From contig JAAMEZ010000006.1 in assembly GCA_013322215.1 (NCBI GenBank), positions 310,001-374,000 of the forward strand: 64,000 bases of DNA, written 5' to 3'. Of the stretch, positions 34,259 to 43,600 are shown piece after piece (the first letter of the stretch is position 1; the number at the start of each line of letters is the position of its first letter). Below the pieces are notes generated by a model. That model saw only the letters and a program-made list of their open reading frames with translations. It did not search any database and had not been told where the DNA came from. This stretch comes from Martinezella rhizogenes (GTDB taxonomy: Bacteria > Pseudomonadota > Alphaproteobacteria > Rhizobiales > Rhizobiaceae). A program made the position numbers and the translations under genes.

Positions 34259-35053
34259 ATGAAGCGCAGACAATTGCTCACGGCACTCGGCATTGCGATG
34301 CTTGCGGTGGGGTCCCTTTCCACCCCGCACGCAGCTCGGGCGGATGCCCTGAGCGACATAACCTCGCGCGGCACGATCCGCGTCGCCGTTCCGCAGGACT
34401 TCCCCCCCTTCGGCAGCGTCGGCACCGATATGGCGCCCATGGGCTATGACATCGATATGGCAAACCTGATCGGCGAAAAGCTTGGGGTGAAGACGGAGCT
34501 TGTCCCCGTCACCAGCGCCAACCGCATTCCCTATCTGCAGACGAACAAGGTCGATCTGGTGATCTCGAGCCTCGGCAAGAATCCGGATCGCGAAAAGGTC
34601 ATCGATTTCTCTGACGCCTACGCACCCTTCTTCAACGGCGTCTTCGGTCCCGGCGATGTGGCGGCGGCAAAGCCGGAAGACCTTTCCGGCAAGACGATCG
34701 GCGTCACCCGCGGCGCGATCGAGGATCTGGCGCTTTCCAAAGTCGCGCCGCAGGATGCGACGATCAAGCGCTATGAAGATAATAACGGCACCATCTCCGC
34801 CTTCCTGTCCGGACAAGTCCAGCTGGTTGCGACCGGCAATGTCGTCGCGGCAGCCATTCTCGCCAAGAACCCGCCGAAGAAGCCCGAGATGAAATTCCTC
34901 ATCACCAACTCGCCCTGCTTCATCGGCCTGAACAAGAACGAGGCGGCGCTGCAGAAGAAGGTCGATGAGATCATCGCCGCCGCCAAGGCGGATGGGACGC
35001 TCAACAAGATATCGCAGAAGTGGCTGGGCGCTGACCTGCCGGCCAGCTTCTGA
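34259..35053 (+). CDS. Polar amino-acid ABC transporter, periplasmic binding protein
   Basis: 264 residues from the ATG at 34259, with GGAAGGA upstream. A signal peptide (about 1-28, MKRRQLLTALGIAMLAVGSL to ARADA) and an SBP_bac_3 domain (SRGTIRVAVPQDFPPFGSVG, GYDIDMANLIGEKLGVKTELVPVTSANRIPYL, DLVISSLGKNPDREKVIDFSDAY) are present. It binds a polar amino acid in the periplasm; the ligand is not predictable. It is the first gene of a four-gene transporter operon behind the sigma-54 promoter. Confidence 0.93.
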   Translation: MKRRQLLTALGIAMLAVGSLSTPHAARADALSDITSRGTIRVAVPQDFPPFGSVGTDMAPMGYDIDMANLIGEKLGVKTELVPVTSANRIPYLQTNKVDLVISSLGKNPDREKVIDFSDAYAPFFNGVFGPGDVAAAKPEDLSGKTIGVTRGAIEDLALSKVAPQDATIKRYEDNNGTISAFLSGQVQLVATGNVVAAAILAKNPPKKPEMKFLITNSPCFIGLNKNEAALQKKVDEIIAAAKADGTLNKISQKWLGADLPASF

Positions 35054-35117
35054 TCAACGCAGGATCGATCGCGCCGTCATCCGGCGGCGTGGATCGGTCA
35101 GAGCGAGGCTTCCTCCC

Positions 35118-35789
35118 ATGCGCTATCATTTCGATTTCGGCTGGCTCGCCGAATACTATCCCACGCTGGTCAAGGGCGTTCTCGTCACGGTGGAGCTGAC
35201 CCTTATCGGTGCCGTGCTTGGCATCGCTCTCGGCATCGCCTGCGCCTGGGCGCGCGCGCTCGGTCCTGGCTGGCTCAAGCCCTTCGTCGCAGCTTATGTC
35301 GAACTCATCCGCAACACGCCGTTCCTGATACAGCTCTTCTTCATCTTTTTCGGCCTGCCCGGTATCGGCGTCCAGATGAACGAGATGACCGCCGCCAATC
35401 TCGCCATGGTCATCAATCTTGGCGCCTATAGCTGCGAGATCATCCGCGCCGGCATCCAGGCGACGCCTCGTGGCCAGTTCGAAGCCGGCGCCAGCCTTGC
35501 TATGACCCGGTTCGAGACCTTCCGGCATGTCGTCCTCGTGCCGTCGCTGCAACGCATCTGGCCGGCGCTGTCATCGCAAGTCGTCATCGTCATGCTCGGC
35601 TCCTCCGTCGTCTCGCAGATCGCCGCCGAAGATCTGACCTTCGCCGCAAACTTCATCCAGTCGCGCTCCTTCCGCGCCTTCGAAGCCTACTTCGTATCGA
35701 CGGCGATCTACCTCGCGCTCGCGATCCTGCTCAGGCAAGTGCTAGCGGCCGTGGGTACGTTGATCTTTCCACGCAGGGTCCGCCAATGA
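35118..35789 (+). CDS. Polar amino-acid ABC transporter permease 1
   Basis: 223 residues from the ATG at 35118. About five transmembrane helices of the His/Glu/Gln/Arg-type permease family. VELIRNTPFLIQLFFIFFGLPGIG and GAYSCEIIRAGIQATPRGQFEAGASLAMTRFETFRHVVLVPSLQRIWPAL (the EAA loop that contacts the ATPase) are clear. It is paired with the next gene, whose start overlaps its stop by 4 bases. Confidence 0.94.
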   Translation: MRYHFDFGWLAEYYPTLVKGVLVTVELTLIGAVLGIALGIACAWARALGPGWLKPFVAAYVELIRNTPFLIQLFFIFFGLPGIGVQMNEMTAANLAMVINLGAYSCEIIRAGIQATPRGQFEAGASLAMTRFETFRHVVLVPSLQRIWPALSSQVVIVMLGSSVVSQIAAEDLTFAANFIQSRSFRAFEAYFVSTAIYLALAILLRQVLAAVGTLIFPRRVRQ

Positions 35790-36445
35790 TTCAGTTCACC
35801 ACCTGGGATATTCTGCGCGGCCTGCTACTGGCGACGCGCTGGACGATCCTCCTCTCGCTCGTCTCTTTCGCCGGCGGCGCCATCGTTGGCGCGATCCTGC
35901 TGTTCCTGCGCATCGGCAAGGCAAAGGCCGGTCGCGTCGCCGTCAGATATTTCGTCGAGCTGTTTCAGGGCACTCCGCTGCTGATGCAGCTCTTCCTGGC
36001 CTTCTTCGGTCTCGGCCTGTTCGGCATCGACGTGCCGGCCTGGCTGGCTGCGGGCGCCGCACTCACCCTCTGGTCGGCTGCTTTCCTCACCGAAATCTGG
36101 CGCGGCTGCGTCGAGGCGGTCGCCAAAGGGCAATGGGAGGCCTCCGCCAGCCTCGGCATGGGTTATATCCAGCAGATGCGCCACGTGATCCTGCCGCAGG
36201 CACTGCGCATCGCCGTGCCGCCGACGGTCGGCTTTTCCGTGCAGGTGGTCAAAGGCACGGCCCTCACCTCGATCATCGGCTTCGTCGAGTTGTCGAAGGC
36301 CGGCACCGTCATCACCAATGCGACCTTCCAGCCATTCACCGTCTACGGCTTTGTCGCCCTCATCTATTTCGCCCTGTGCTGGCCGCTGTCGAAAAGCAGC
36401 CAGATTCTGGAGAGGAAGCTCAATGTCGCTCATCGAAATCACTGA
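35786..36445 (+). CDS. Polar amino-acid ABC transporter permease 2
   Basis: 219 residues, ATGA overlap with the first permease. Same family: YFVELFQGTPLLMQLFLAFFGLGLFGIDVPAWLAAG and EIWRGCVEAVAKGQWEASASLGMGYIQQMRHVILPQALRIAVPP (EAA loop). With permease 1 it forms the heterodimeric inner-membrane channel. Its end overlaps the ATP-binding gene by 23 bases. Confidence 0.94.
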   Translation: MIQFTTWDILRGLLLATRWTILLSLVSFAGGAIVGAILLFLRIGKAKAGRVAVRYFVELFQGTPLLMQLFLAFFGLGLFGIDVPAWLAAGAALTLWSAAFLTEIWRGCVEAVAKGQWEASASLGMGYIQQMRHVILPQALRIAVPPTVGFSVQVVKGTALTSIIGFVELSKAGTVITNATFQPFTVYGFVALIYFALCWPLSKSSQILERKLNVAHRNH

Positions 36446-37148
36446 AGTCCGCAAGAGCTTTGGCACCAACGAGGTTCTCAAGGGCATCAACCTCGATGTC
36501 GAGCCCGGCGAAGTCATCGCCATCATCGGCAAGAGCGGTTCGGGAAAATCGACGCTGCTGCGCTGCATCAACGGGCTCGAGACCATCAATGACGGCTCGA
36601 TCTCGGTGGCCGGCGCGCAGCTTTTGCCGGACGACCTGCACCTGAAGGCATTGCGGCTGAAGGTCGGCATGATCTTCCAGCAGTTCAATCTCTTCCCGCA
36701 TCTGAGTGCGGGACGCAACGTCATGCTCTCGCAGATGGTCGTCAAGAAGACCGCCAGGGCCGAAGCCGAGGCCATGGCGCGACGCATGCTCGACCGCGTC
36801 GGCCTTGGGCACAAGTTCGACGCCTATCCGGATGAACTCTCCGGCGGGCAGCAGCAGCGCGTCGCCATCGCGAGAGCGCTTGCCATGCAGCCGATCGCGC
36901 TTCTCTGCGACGAAATCACCTCTGCCTTGGACCCGGAACTGGTCGCCGAGGTTCTCGCTGTTGTCCGCGAACTGGCAAGCGAAGGCATGACGCTGCTGAT
37001 GGTGACCCATGAGATGAAATTCGCCCGAGACGTCTGCTCCCGCGTCGTCTTCATGCACCAGGGCCGCGTGCACGAAATTGGGCCGCCCGGCGAGGTCTTC
37101 GCCAATCCGCAGACACCCGAACTCAAGCAGTTTCTGGGTCTTCACTGA
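36423..37148 (+). CDS. Polar amino-acid ABC transporter ATP-binding protein
   Basis: 241 residues from the ATG at 36423 (MSLIEITEVRKSFGTNEVLKGI). Walker A is IIGKSGSGKSTLLRCINGLE, Q-loop GMIFQQFNLFPHLSAGRNV, signature LSGGQQQRVAIARALAMQP, Walker B IALLCDEITSALDPE and the switch His in MVTHEM. It energises uptake through the two permeases. It is the last gene of the operon and converges on the AraC regulator with a 7-base gap. Confidence 0.95.
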   Translation: MSLIEITEVRKSFGTNEVLKGINLDVEPGEVIAIIGKSGSGKSTLLRCINGLETINDGSISVAGAQLLPDDLHLKALRLKVGMIFQQFNLFPHLSAGRNVMLSQMVVKKTARAEAEAMARRMLDRVGLGHKFDAYPDELSGGQQQRVAIARALAMQPIALLCDEITSALDPELVAEVLAVVRELASEGMTLLMVTHEMKFARDVCSRVVFMHQGRVHEIGPPGEVFANPQTPELKQFLGLH

Positions 37149-37155
37149 AGAGCGA

Positions 37156-38064
37156 TCAGCCGCTCGGTCCTGCGCCGCGCACCATGCTGCTCCATGCGCC
37201 GGGCGCGATGCCAAAGGCTTTCTTGAAATGCCGGGTCAGATGGCTCTGGTCGGCAAATCCCGTCGCAGCCGCGACCTCGGCAATCGGCTCACCTTCTACG
37301 ATCAGCGCTTTTGCCTGCTGCAGTCTCCGCATCAGGAGGAACCGGTGCGGGCTGGTGGCGAAGGCGGCGCGGAAATGCCGCGCGAGTGCAAAGCGGTCCA
37401 GGCCGGTGATGCGCTCGAGCTCCTGAGACCGCACGCCGCTGGTGACCTGCGCCTCGATATAATCCCGAACTGCTTTCACCTGCCCCCAGGCGATGCTCCC
37501 CAGCGGGCGCAGCGGCAGGCGTGCGTGCTGCACGAGGCCATCGGCGAGGCGTGAAACGAAATCGTCGACGAAGAGTTCATCAAGCTCGCGATCAAGCTCG
37601 CCGAGCGCCGCCAGCAACAGGCCGGCGAGGCGGTTATCTTCCACCACGGGGTCGCCGACGAAAGGCAGGCCGATCCGCGCCGCCTCCAGGCATTGAACCA
37701 GCACCGAAGGTTCCAGATACAGCATGCGGTAGATGAGCCCGTCCTCGGTCGCGGCTCCACCGTCATGCAACTCGTCGGGATGAAGGATGATGACCCGCCC
37801 CGGCAGGCTGTAGCGCTGCTCGCCGCGATAGCGGAACGTCTGCACGCCGCGCATGGTGACGCCGAGCGCATAGGTATCGTGCCGGTGCAGATCGAAGGCG
37901 TCGCCGCGAAATTGCGCCTGGATGCGCTCAATGCCCGGATAGGCCGGCGCAGACAGGATGCGGTTGGCCTCCGGCGTCACGCACAAACGTTCAAGACCCT
38001 CGAAGATCTGTCCGGCTACATCGTCGTGCAATGTCCCATTCCCAGACTGCATGAAAGTGACCAT
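37156..38064 (-). CDS. AraC-family transcriptional regulator
   Basis: 302 residues. The N-terminal cupin-like sensing domain (FDLHRHDTYALGVTMRGVQTFRYRGEQRYSLPGRVIILHPDELHDGGAATEDGLIYRMLYL) precedes two helix-turn-helix motifs (SQELERITGLDRFALARHFRAAFATSPHRFLLMRRLQQAKALI and IAEVAAATGFADQSHLTRHFKKAFGIAPGAW). It resembles the AraC regulators that control LysE-type exporters or DUF2000-like genes. It is transcribed divergently from the DUF2000 gene, with only 2 bases between the start codons. Confidence 0.92.
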   Translation of the reverse strand: MVTFMQSGNGTLHDDVAGQIFEGLERLCVTPEANRILSAPAYPGIERIQAQFRGDAFDLHRHDTYALGVTMRGVQTFRYRGEQRYSLPGRVIILHPDELHDGGAATEDGLIYRMLYLEPSVLVQCLEAARIGLPFVGDPVVEDNRLAGLLLAALGELDRELDELFVDDFVSRLADGLVQHARLPLRPLGSIAWGQVKAVRDYIEAQVTSGVRSQELERITGLDRFALARHFRAAFATSPHRFLLMRRLQQAKALIVEGEPIAEVAAATGFADQSHLTRHFKKAFGIAPGAWSSMVRGAGPSG

Positions 38065-38066
38065 CG

Positions 38067-38474
38067 ATGTTCGATACCAAAATCGCGATCGTTTTGCGAA
38101 GCGACCTTCAATCCTGGCAAAAGCTGAACGTAACTGCCTTCCTGTCGACAGGCATCGCCGGACAACATCCCGACATCATCGGCGAACCCTATCGCGATCG
38201 TACCGGCAACGTCTACAACGCTTTGTCGATCCAGCCGATCATCGTGCTCTCGGCCGATCAGGAGAGCATCGCCACCATCCACCGCCGCTCGCTTGAGCGT
38301 GGCATCATTTCTTCCATTTTCATTGAGGAAATGTTTTCAACCGGCCATGACGCGGCCAACCGCGCCGTCTTCTCCGAATTCACGCCCCAAGATGCCAAGG
38401 TCGTCGGCATCGCCTTGCGCGCCGACAAGAAAACCGTCGACAAGATCACCAAGGGCGCAAGCATGCATGCGTGA
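38067..38474 (+). CDS. DUF2000 family protein
   Basis: 135 residues. KIAIVLRSDLQSWQKLNVTAFLSTGIAGQHPDIIGEPYRDRTGNVYNALSIQPIIVLSADQ and the C-terminal VVGIALRADKKTVDKITKGASMH match DUF2000, a peptidyl-tRNA-hydrolase-like fold of unknown role. It is paired head-to-head with the AraC regulator, whose homologues often sit beside DUF2000 genes. That suggests the regulator controls it. Confidence 0.88.
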   Translation: MFDTKIAIVLRSDLQSWQKLNVTAFLSTGIAGQHPDIIGEPYRDRTGNVYNALSIQPIIVLSADQESIATIHRRSLERGIISSIFIEEMFSTGHDAANRAVFSEFTPQDAKVVGIALRADKKTVDKITKGASMHA

Positions 38475-38486
38475 TCGGACGCGCAT

Positions 38487-38516
38487 GGAAAACGGCCGGA
38501 TCGTGAGACCCGGCCG
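38487..38516 (-). terminator. Terminator after the OmpA-type lipoprotein gene
   Basis: On the minus strand CGGCCGG (38516-38510), a 10-base loop and CCGGCCG (38499-38493) are followed by TTTTCC. It lies between the convergent DUF2000 and lipoprotein genes. Confidence 0.6.
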
Positions 38517-38532
38517 CATCTGTTGAAAAAGC

Positions 38533-39201
38533 TTAGCCGTTCTGCGTGATCGGTGCGATCTGGATCTCGACGCGACGGTTCTGGGCGCGGCCAGCCTCGT
38601 TCGCATTCGTTGCAACCGGCTGCGACGGGCCGAAGCCGATAGCCGACATGCGGCGCTGGTCGATGCCCTGGCTGCCGAGATAGGACGCAACCGATCCGGC
38701 GCGGCGTTCGGACAGATCCTGGTTATGCTGCAGGCTGCCGGTCGAATCCGTATGGCCGTTGACGTCGATCAGCGTGCGGTTGAACTTGCGCAGAACGATC
38801 GCGACGGAATTCAGCGTCGAGAAGAATTCCGGCTTGATCGCATCCTGGTCGATATCGAAGGTAATCGCCGACGGCATATTGAGGATGATGCGGTCGCCGA
38901 CGCGGGTCACCGAAACGCCGGTGCCCTGCAGCTGCGCGCGCAGCTCGGATTCCTGCTGGTCCATGTAGTTGCCGATGCCCGCACCCGCGAGCGCACCGAC
39001 GCCTGCACCGATCAGCGCGGCATTGCGGCGCGAGGCAGGCGAATGACCGATCAGAAGACCGGCAACAGCGCCAACACCGGCACCGATCGCTGCACCGCCG
39101 GCTGTATTCGATACCTTCTGCTCACCTGTATAGGGGTCAGTGGTGGTGCATGCGTTCAAAAAGGCTGCCGCTAGGGCAAGCATGGCAATTTTCTTGATCA
39201 T
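38533..39201 (-). CDS. OmpA-family outer-membrane lipoprotein
   Basis: 222 residues from the ATG at 39201. A lipoprotein signal peptide ends in the lipobox LNAC (Cys18). A glycine-zipper segment (GGAAIGAGVGAVAGLLIGHSP and ALIGAGVGALAGAGIGNYM, about 34-75) precedes an OmpA C-terminal peptidoglycan-binding domain (LNSVAIVLRKFNRTLIDVNGHTDSTG, LSERRAGSVASYLGSQGI, NRRVEIQI). It is of the YiaD/Pal-like type and anchors the outer membrane to peptidoglycan. The frame is open to 39387, but only this start gives a signal peptide. Confidence 0.93.
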   Translation of the reverse strand: MIKKIAMLALAAAFLNACTTTDPYTGEQKVSNTAGGAAIGAGVGAVAGLLIGHSPASRRNAALIGAGVGALAGAGIGNYMDQQESELRAQLQGTGVSVTRVGDRIILNMPSAITFDIDQDAIKPEFFSTLNSVAIVLRKFNRTLIDVNGHTDSTGSLQHNQDLSERRAGSVASYLGSQGIDQRRMSAIGFGPSQPVATNANEAGRAQNRRVEIQIAPITQNG

Positions 39202-39395
39202 AGAATCGTCGCTCTCCGGTTCGATGGCCGCAGCAGATATGAAGCATTGCGGCAATATCATGAAGAGAAATCTTATCCTGACCGTTCTCCCCTGTGCATA
39301 GAGTGTCGGCGAAACTTTTTGACGAATCTGGCTCATCCGGAAGCATGGAGCCTGCCATTTGCCGCCCCCCCAACCTCGACGCCGCACAGCTGCAA

Positions 39396-40409
39396 TCAGT
39401 GATTCTGGAAGAGCTGCAGAACCGTGTTGTAGCTCGCATTGGCAATCGCAAGGGATTGCAGCCCGAGCTGCTGCTGGGCTTGCAGCGCCATGACCTTGCT
39501 CGACTGTTGCTCCATATCGGCATCCACGAGCTTGCCGACGCCGCTGGTCAGCGAATCGGTGAGATTCTTGGCGAACTCGGTTTGAAGGTTGATGCGCGAT
39601 TCAAGGGAGCCGAAGGCTGACCCGATCGTCTTCAGCTGGTTCAACATTCCCGTCACGGTGTTGACCATGTCGACGATCGCGCCGTGCGTCGTGTTTGCGT
39701 CGAGCGATATCTCCACCTGACCGCTCGTATTGCCGTTCTTGCTGCTGACCAGCACATAATTCTCGGCAGCCCCGGCCTCGGCCGCGAAGGATGTCGACGT
39801 CAGCACGCCATATCCCCCGGTACCGCTCGACTGGTCATCTATCAGATAACGCGCATCGGCCGAGGTGATCGACCCGGCCGTCGAGCTGACGCCCGCATAG
39901 CTCAGCATGCCGATCGTCACGGTACCGTTGGTGCCCCGGATAAGGGAGCCCGGAATCTCATGGGGGTCGGTCGGGTCCGCGCCGTCTTGCAGCACGGTCC
40001 AGTTGACCCCGTTGAACGTCGCCGACTCGGCCATACTGCGCAGCTGCTGCTTGAGGTCGGTAAGCTCATCGTTGAGCTTGGTCTTGTCGACGCTGGTTTC
40101 GTAGGCGCTGACGAGCTTCGTCCTGATCTCGGTCACGACATCGATCGCGCTGCTGACGCCGGTGGAAGCGGTGCTGACGGTCGAGGCGGCGAGACCAAGC
40201 GCATCCTGAACCGACGAAATCGCGCCGATGTCGGTATGCGTCAAAGTCGAGATTTTCCAGTATGTGGCATTGTCTCTGGCCGACTGAACCCGCAGGCCCG
40301 ACGACATCTGTCGCTCGGCATTACCCAGTTTGGTCTGGGTGTCCCTCAGCACTTCCAGCGCTGTATTCACAGAAGGACTGACCCTGATGAAGGTCGAAAA
40401 AATACTCAC
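39396..40409 (-). CDS. Flagellin
   Basis: 337 residues from a GTG at 40409 with CGGAG upstream. The N-terminal D0/D1 domain (NTALEVLRDTQTKLGNAERQMSSGLRVQSARDNATYWKISTL) and C-terminal D1/D0 domain (LESRINLQTEFAKNLTDSLTSGVGKLVDADMEQQSSKVMALQAQQQLGLQSLAIANASYNTVLQLF) flank a variable centre rich in Ser, Thr and Gly. It polymerises to the flagellar filament after export by the flagellar type III system. No other motility gene is in the window, so this is an isolated flagellin copy, probably an accessory filament subunit. Confidence 0.93.
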   Translation of the reverse strand: MSIFSTFIRVSPSVNTALEVLRDTQTKLGNAERQMSSGLRVQSARDNATYWKISTLTHTDIGAISSVQDALGLAASTVSTASTGVSSAIDVVTEIRTKLVSAYETSVDKTKLNDELTDLKQQLRSMAESATFNGVNWTVLQDGADPTDPHEIPGSLIRGTNGTVTIGMLSYAGVSSTAGSITSADARYLIDDQSSGTGGYGVLTSTSFAAEAGAAENYVLVSSKNGNTSGQVEISLDANTTHGAIVDMVNTVTGMLNQLKTIGSAFGSLESRINLQTEFAKNLTDSLTSGVGKLVDADMEQQSSKVMALQAQQQLGLQSLAIANASYNTVLQLFQNH

Positions 40410-40657
40410 GGCACATGAACTCCGGACGCAACAATACGCAACAAATAAAAGGAGACATTGAAACCTTGCCGCGGGCGCTCATGCGCGCGGGCCGAACGTG
40501 TCGGCGAACGGGGAGCGAGGCAAAAACAACACCTGCGCTCCAGCGGTTACATACCGCTATGATTAGCAAACATGCTTAAGAAAGCACTAAGCGACACGCT
40601 TGATTCACCATAAATAAGCGCAATAGCGACAGCGGGCGCAACTCAACCGTGCTCGCC

Positions 40658-43600
40658 CTATTCCGCAGCCCTGAGATTGGCGAGCTTCGAGCGCAGTGCC
40701 GCGTCCGACATCTCGTCATGCAGGCGCTGCTCCTCATGCGTCTGCGGTTTTGCAAAGCGGGCAATCAGCAGATAGGCGACCGGCGTGATGTAAAGCGTGA
40801 CCAGGGTCGCAAACCCAAGACCGCCGACGATCACCCAGCCGAGCGCAACGCGCGCTTCCGCCCCCGCACCTTCGGCAAAAACGAGCGGCACGCCGCCCAG
40901 AATGGTCGCAATCATCGTCATCATGACCGGGCGCAGGCGCAGCGCACAGGCCTTCTCGATGGCCTCACGCACGCTTTCGCCCTTGTCGCGAAGCTGATTG
41001 GCGAACTCGACGATCAGGATGCCATTCTTCGCCATGACGCCGACAAGCAGCACCAGGCCGATCTGGCTGTAGATATTGAGGCTCGACCCGGTGATGACGA
41101 GCGCAAAGACGGCGCAGGCAAGACCGAGCGGCACCGTGGACATGATGATGACAGACGACAGCACGCTTTCGAACTGCGCAGCCAGCACCAGGAAGATGAT
41201 GACGATGGCAAAGCCGAAAGTGAGCGCCATACCGCTGGAATTTTCTTCCAGCGTCGCCGCTTCGGCGAGCGGCATCAATCGCGAACCTGGCGGTAGGAGC
41301 GGCGTTGCGATCCGCGTGACTTCCTCGACCGCCTGCCCGAGCGACATGCCGTTCTTCAGACCGGCCGTGATCGCGACCGAAGCCAGCTGCTGCTCACGGG
41401 TCAGCTGCGGCGCAACGGCATTTTCCTTGAGCGATGCGATCACCGACATCGGCACGATCTTGCCGTCGCCTGTCTTCAGGAAGACGTTTTCGAGATCGGT
41501 GGGATCGTCGATCGGCCGCATCGTCGACGTCAGCAGCACCGGATAGGATTCACCTGCGACGAACACGTCGACGACGGAGCGCCCCTCCAGCAGCGACTGC
41601 AGCGCGACCGAAAGACCTGTGATATCGACCCCGAGATCGGAAGCGCGCTCTCGGTCGATGGTGACGGAGACCTGGGCCTGCGTCGGCTCGTTGTTCAGCC
41701 GCGGCGTATCGAATTGGCCGGTCTTGTCGAGCTCTTGCACGAGCTTCAGCGCGGCTTCGGTCAACGCTTCATGATTGTTGCCGATAAGGGCCATCTGCAC
41801 ACCACTGCCGGCACCGCGGATTCTCAGGCTGTTGGCCTGGATGACATTGCCGCGAAGAGCCGGCACGCCGGCCATGGCGCGATTGATGTCAGTAACGATG
41901 TCCTGCTGCGTACGGTGCCGCTCGCTCCAGGGCGCCAAGGTCAGCACCATGAAACCGCTGTTCTTCTGGCTGTTCATGCCCGAAATGGCGTAGATATTTC
42001 TTATGTCGCCGCTATCCATCAGCGGCTGCAGCCGCTCCTCCACACGTCGGAGCTGGTCCTTCGTGTAATCGAGACCGGCACCCTGAGGCGTGGTGAGACG
42101 CAGCATGACCATGGCGCGGTCTTCACTCGGCGTCAGTTCGCTCTTGACGTTCATGAATGCGAAAACCGCTGCAATCGCAAACATGACGCAGAAGACGATG
42201 ACGACAAAAGGCGCGTTGAGACAGGCCTTGAGCGTGCGGCGATAAACGCCGGAGAAAAGCTCGCCGAAACGGCCTAGCGCTCCATGCTCCTCGCGCATCT
42301 CCTTGGTCAGCATGCGCGAAGCGAGCATCGGGCAGAGCGTCAGCGCCACGATCGACGACAGGCCGACGGAGAAGGCAAGCACGAAACCGAACTCACGGAA
42401 CAGGCCGCCCACCTGCCCCGGCAGAAAGGACAGCGGAATGAACACGGCGGCGAGCGTTGCCGTCGTCGCGATGACGGCGAAGAAGACTTCTCGCGTACCG
42501 AGGACAGCGGCGGCGCGCGGCCCGATCTTCTCGGCCCGGCGACGAACGATATTCTCCAGCACAACGATGGCGTCGTCGACCACGAGACCGGTCGCAAGCA
42601 CGATTGCCAGCAACGTCAGGATATTGACCGAGAAGCCGACCATATAGAGCGCGGCAAGCGTGCCGATGAGCGCCACCGGCATGGTAACGACCGGGATCAG
42701 CGTCGCCCGCCAGTCACGCAGGAAGAGATAGATGACCGCGGTGACGATCAGCGCCGACAGGACGAGCGCCAGCACGACCTCGTGGATCGCGCCCTGAATG
42801 AACAAGGCATCATCGCTGGTGATGACGATGCGCGTGCCCTCGGGCAGCGATTTCGACAGCTGGGCAACGACGGCCTTCACGCCTTCGGAGATATTCAGTG
42901 TATTCGACTGCGCCTGGCGGATGATGCCGAGACCGACACCCTGCACGCCATTGGAGCGCAGCGCGGTCGTGCCATCCCGCGGCCCGAGCGTCACGGTCGC
43001 GACATCGGAGAGCCGCACGCGATCCTTGATAATCAGCCGGGAGAAATCCTCCGGCGTCTGCAATGCGGCCGTGGCGCGCACGACGATATCCTGGCGGGCG
43101 CTTTTCAACGATCCGGCCGGCACGTCGAGCGCGGCGGTCGCAAGCGCCGTCGTCAGATCACCGATCGTCAGGCCGCGCCCGGCAAGCGCTGCCTGATCGA
43201 CATCGATGCGGAAAACCTTCTCCTGATCACCATAGAGCTCGACATCGGCAACGCCCTCGACCGAGGCTAGCCGGTCGGTGATCTCCTTGTCGACCAGCTG
43301 CGTCAGGTCGTCCATCGTCATCGTGCTCGAGGTGACGGCAAGCCGCATGATCGGCTGCGAATCCGAATCCGCCTTGACGATCTGCGGCGCATCCGCCTGA
43401 TCCGGCAATTGTTCGGTGATGCGGCCGATAGCGTCGCGGACATCGTTCGCGGCGACGGAAAGATCGGTCGCGTCGGAAAATTCCAGCGTCACCCGGCTCT
43501 GGCCGAAGGACGAGCTGGAGGAGACCGATTTCAGGCCGCTGACGCGGGCGACGGCGCCCTCGATGATCTTCGTCAGCTCCTGATCCACCGTCTGCGGCGA

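Noticed and set aside
42284..43270. 328-codon plus-strand frame rich in Arg, Asp and His
   Set aside because: Antisense to the RND transporter and of typical shadow composition.
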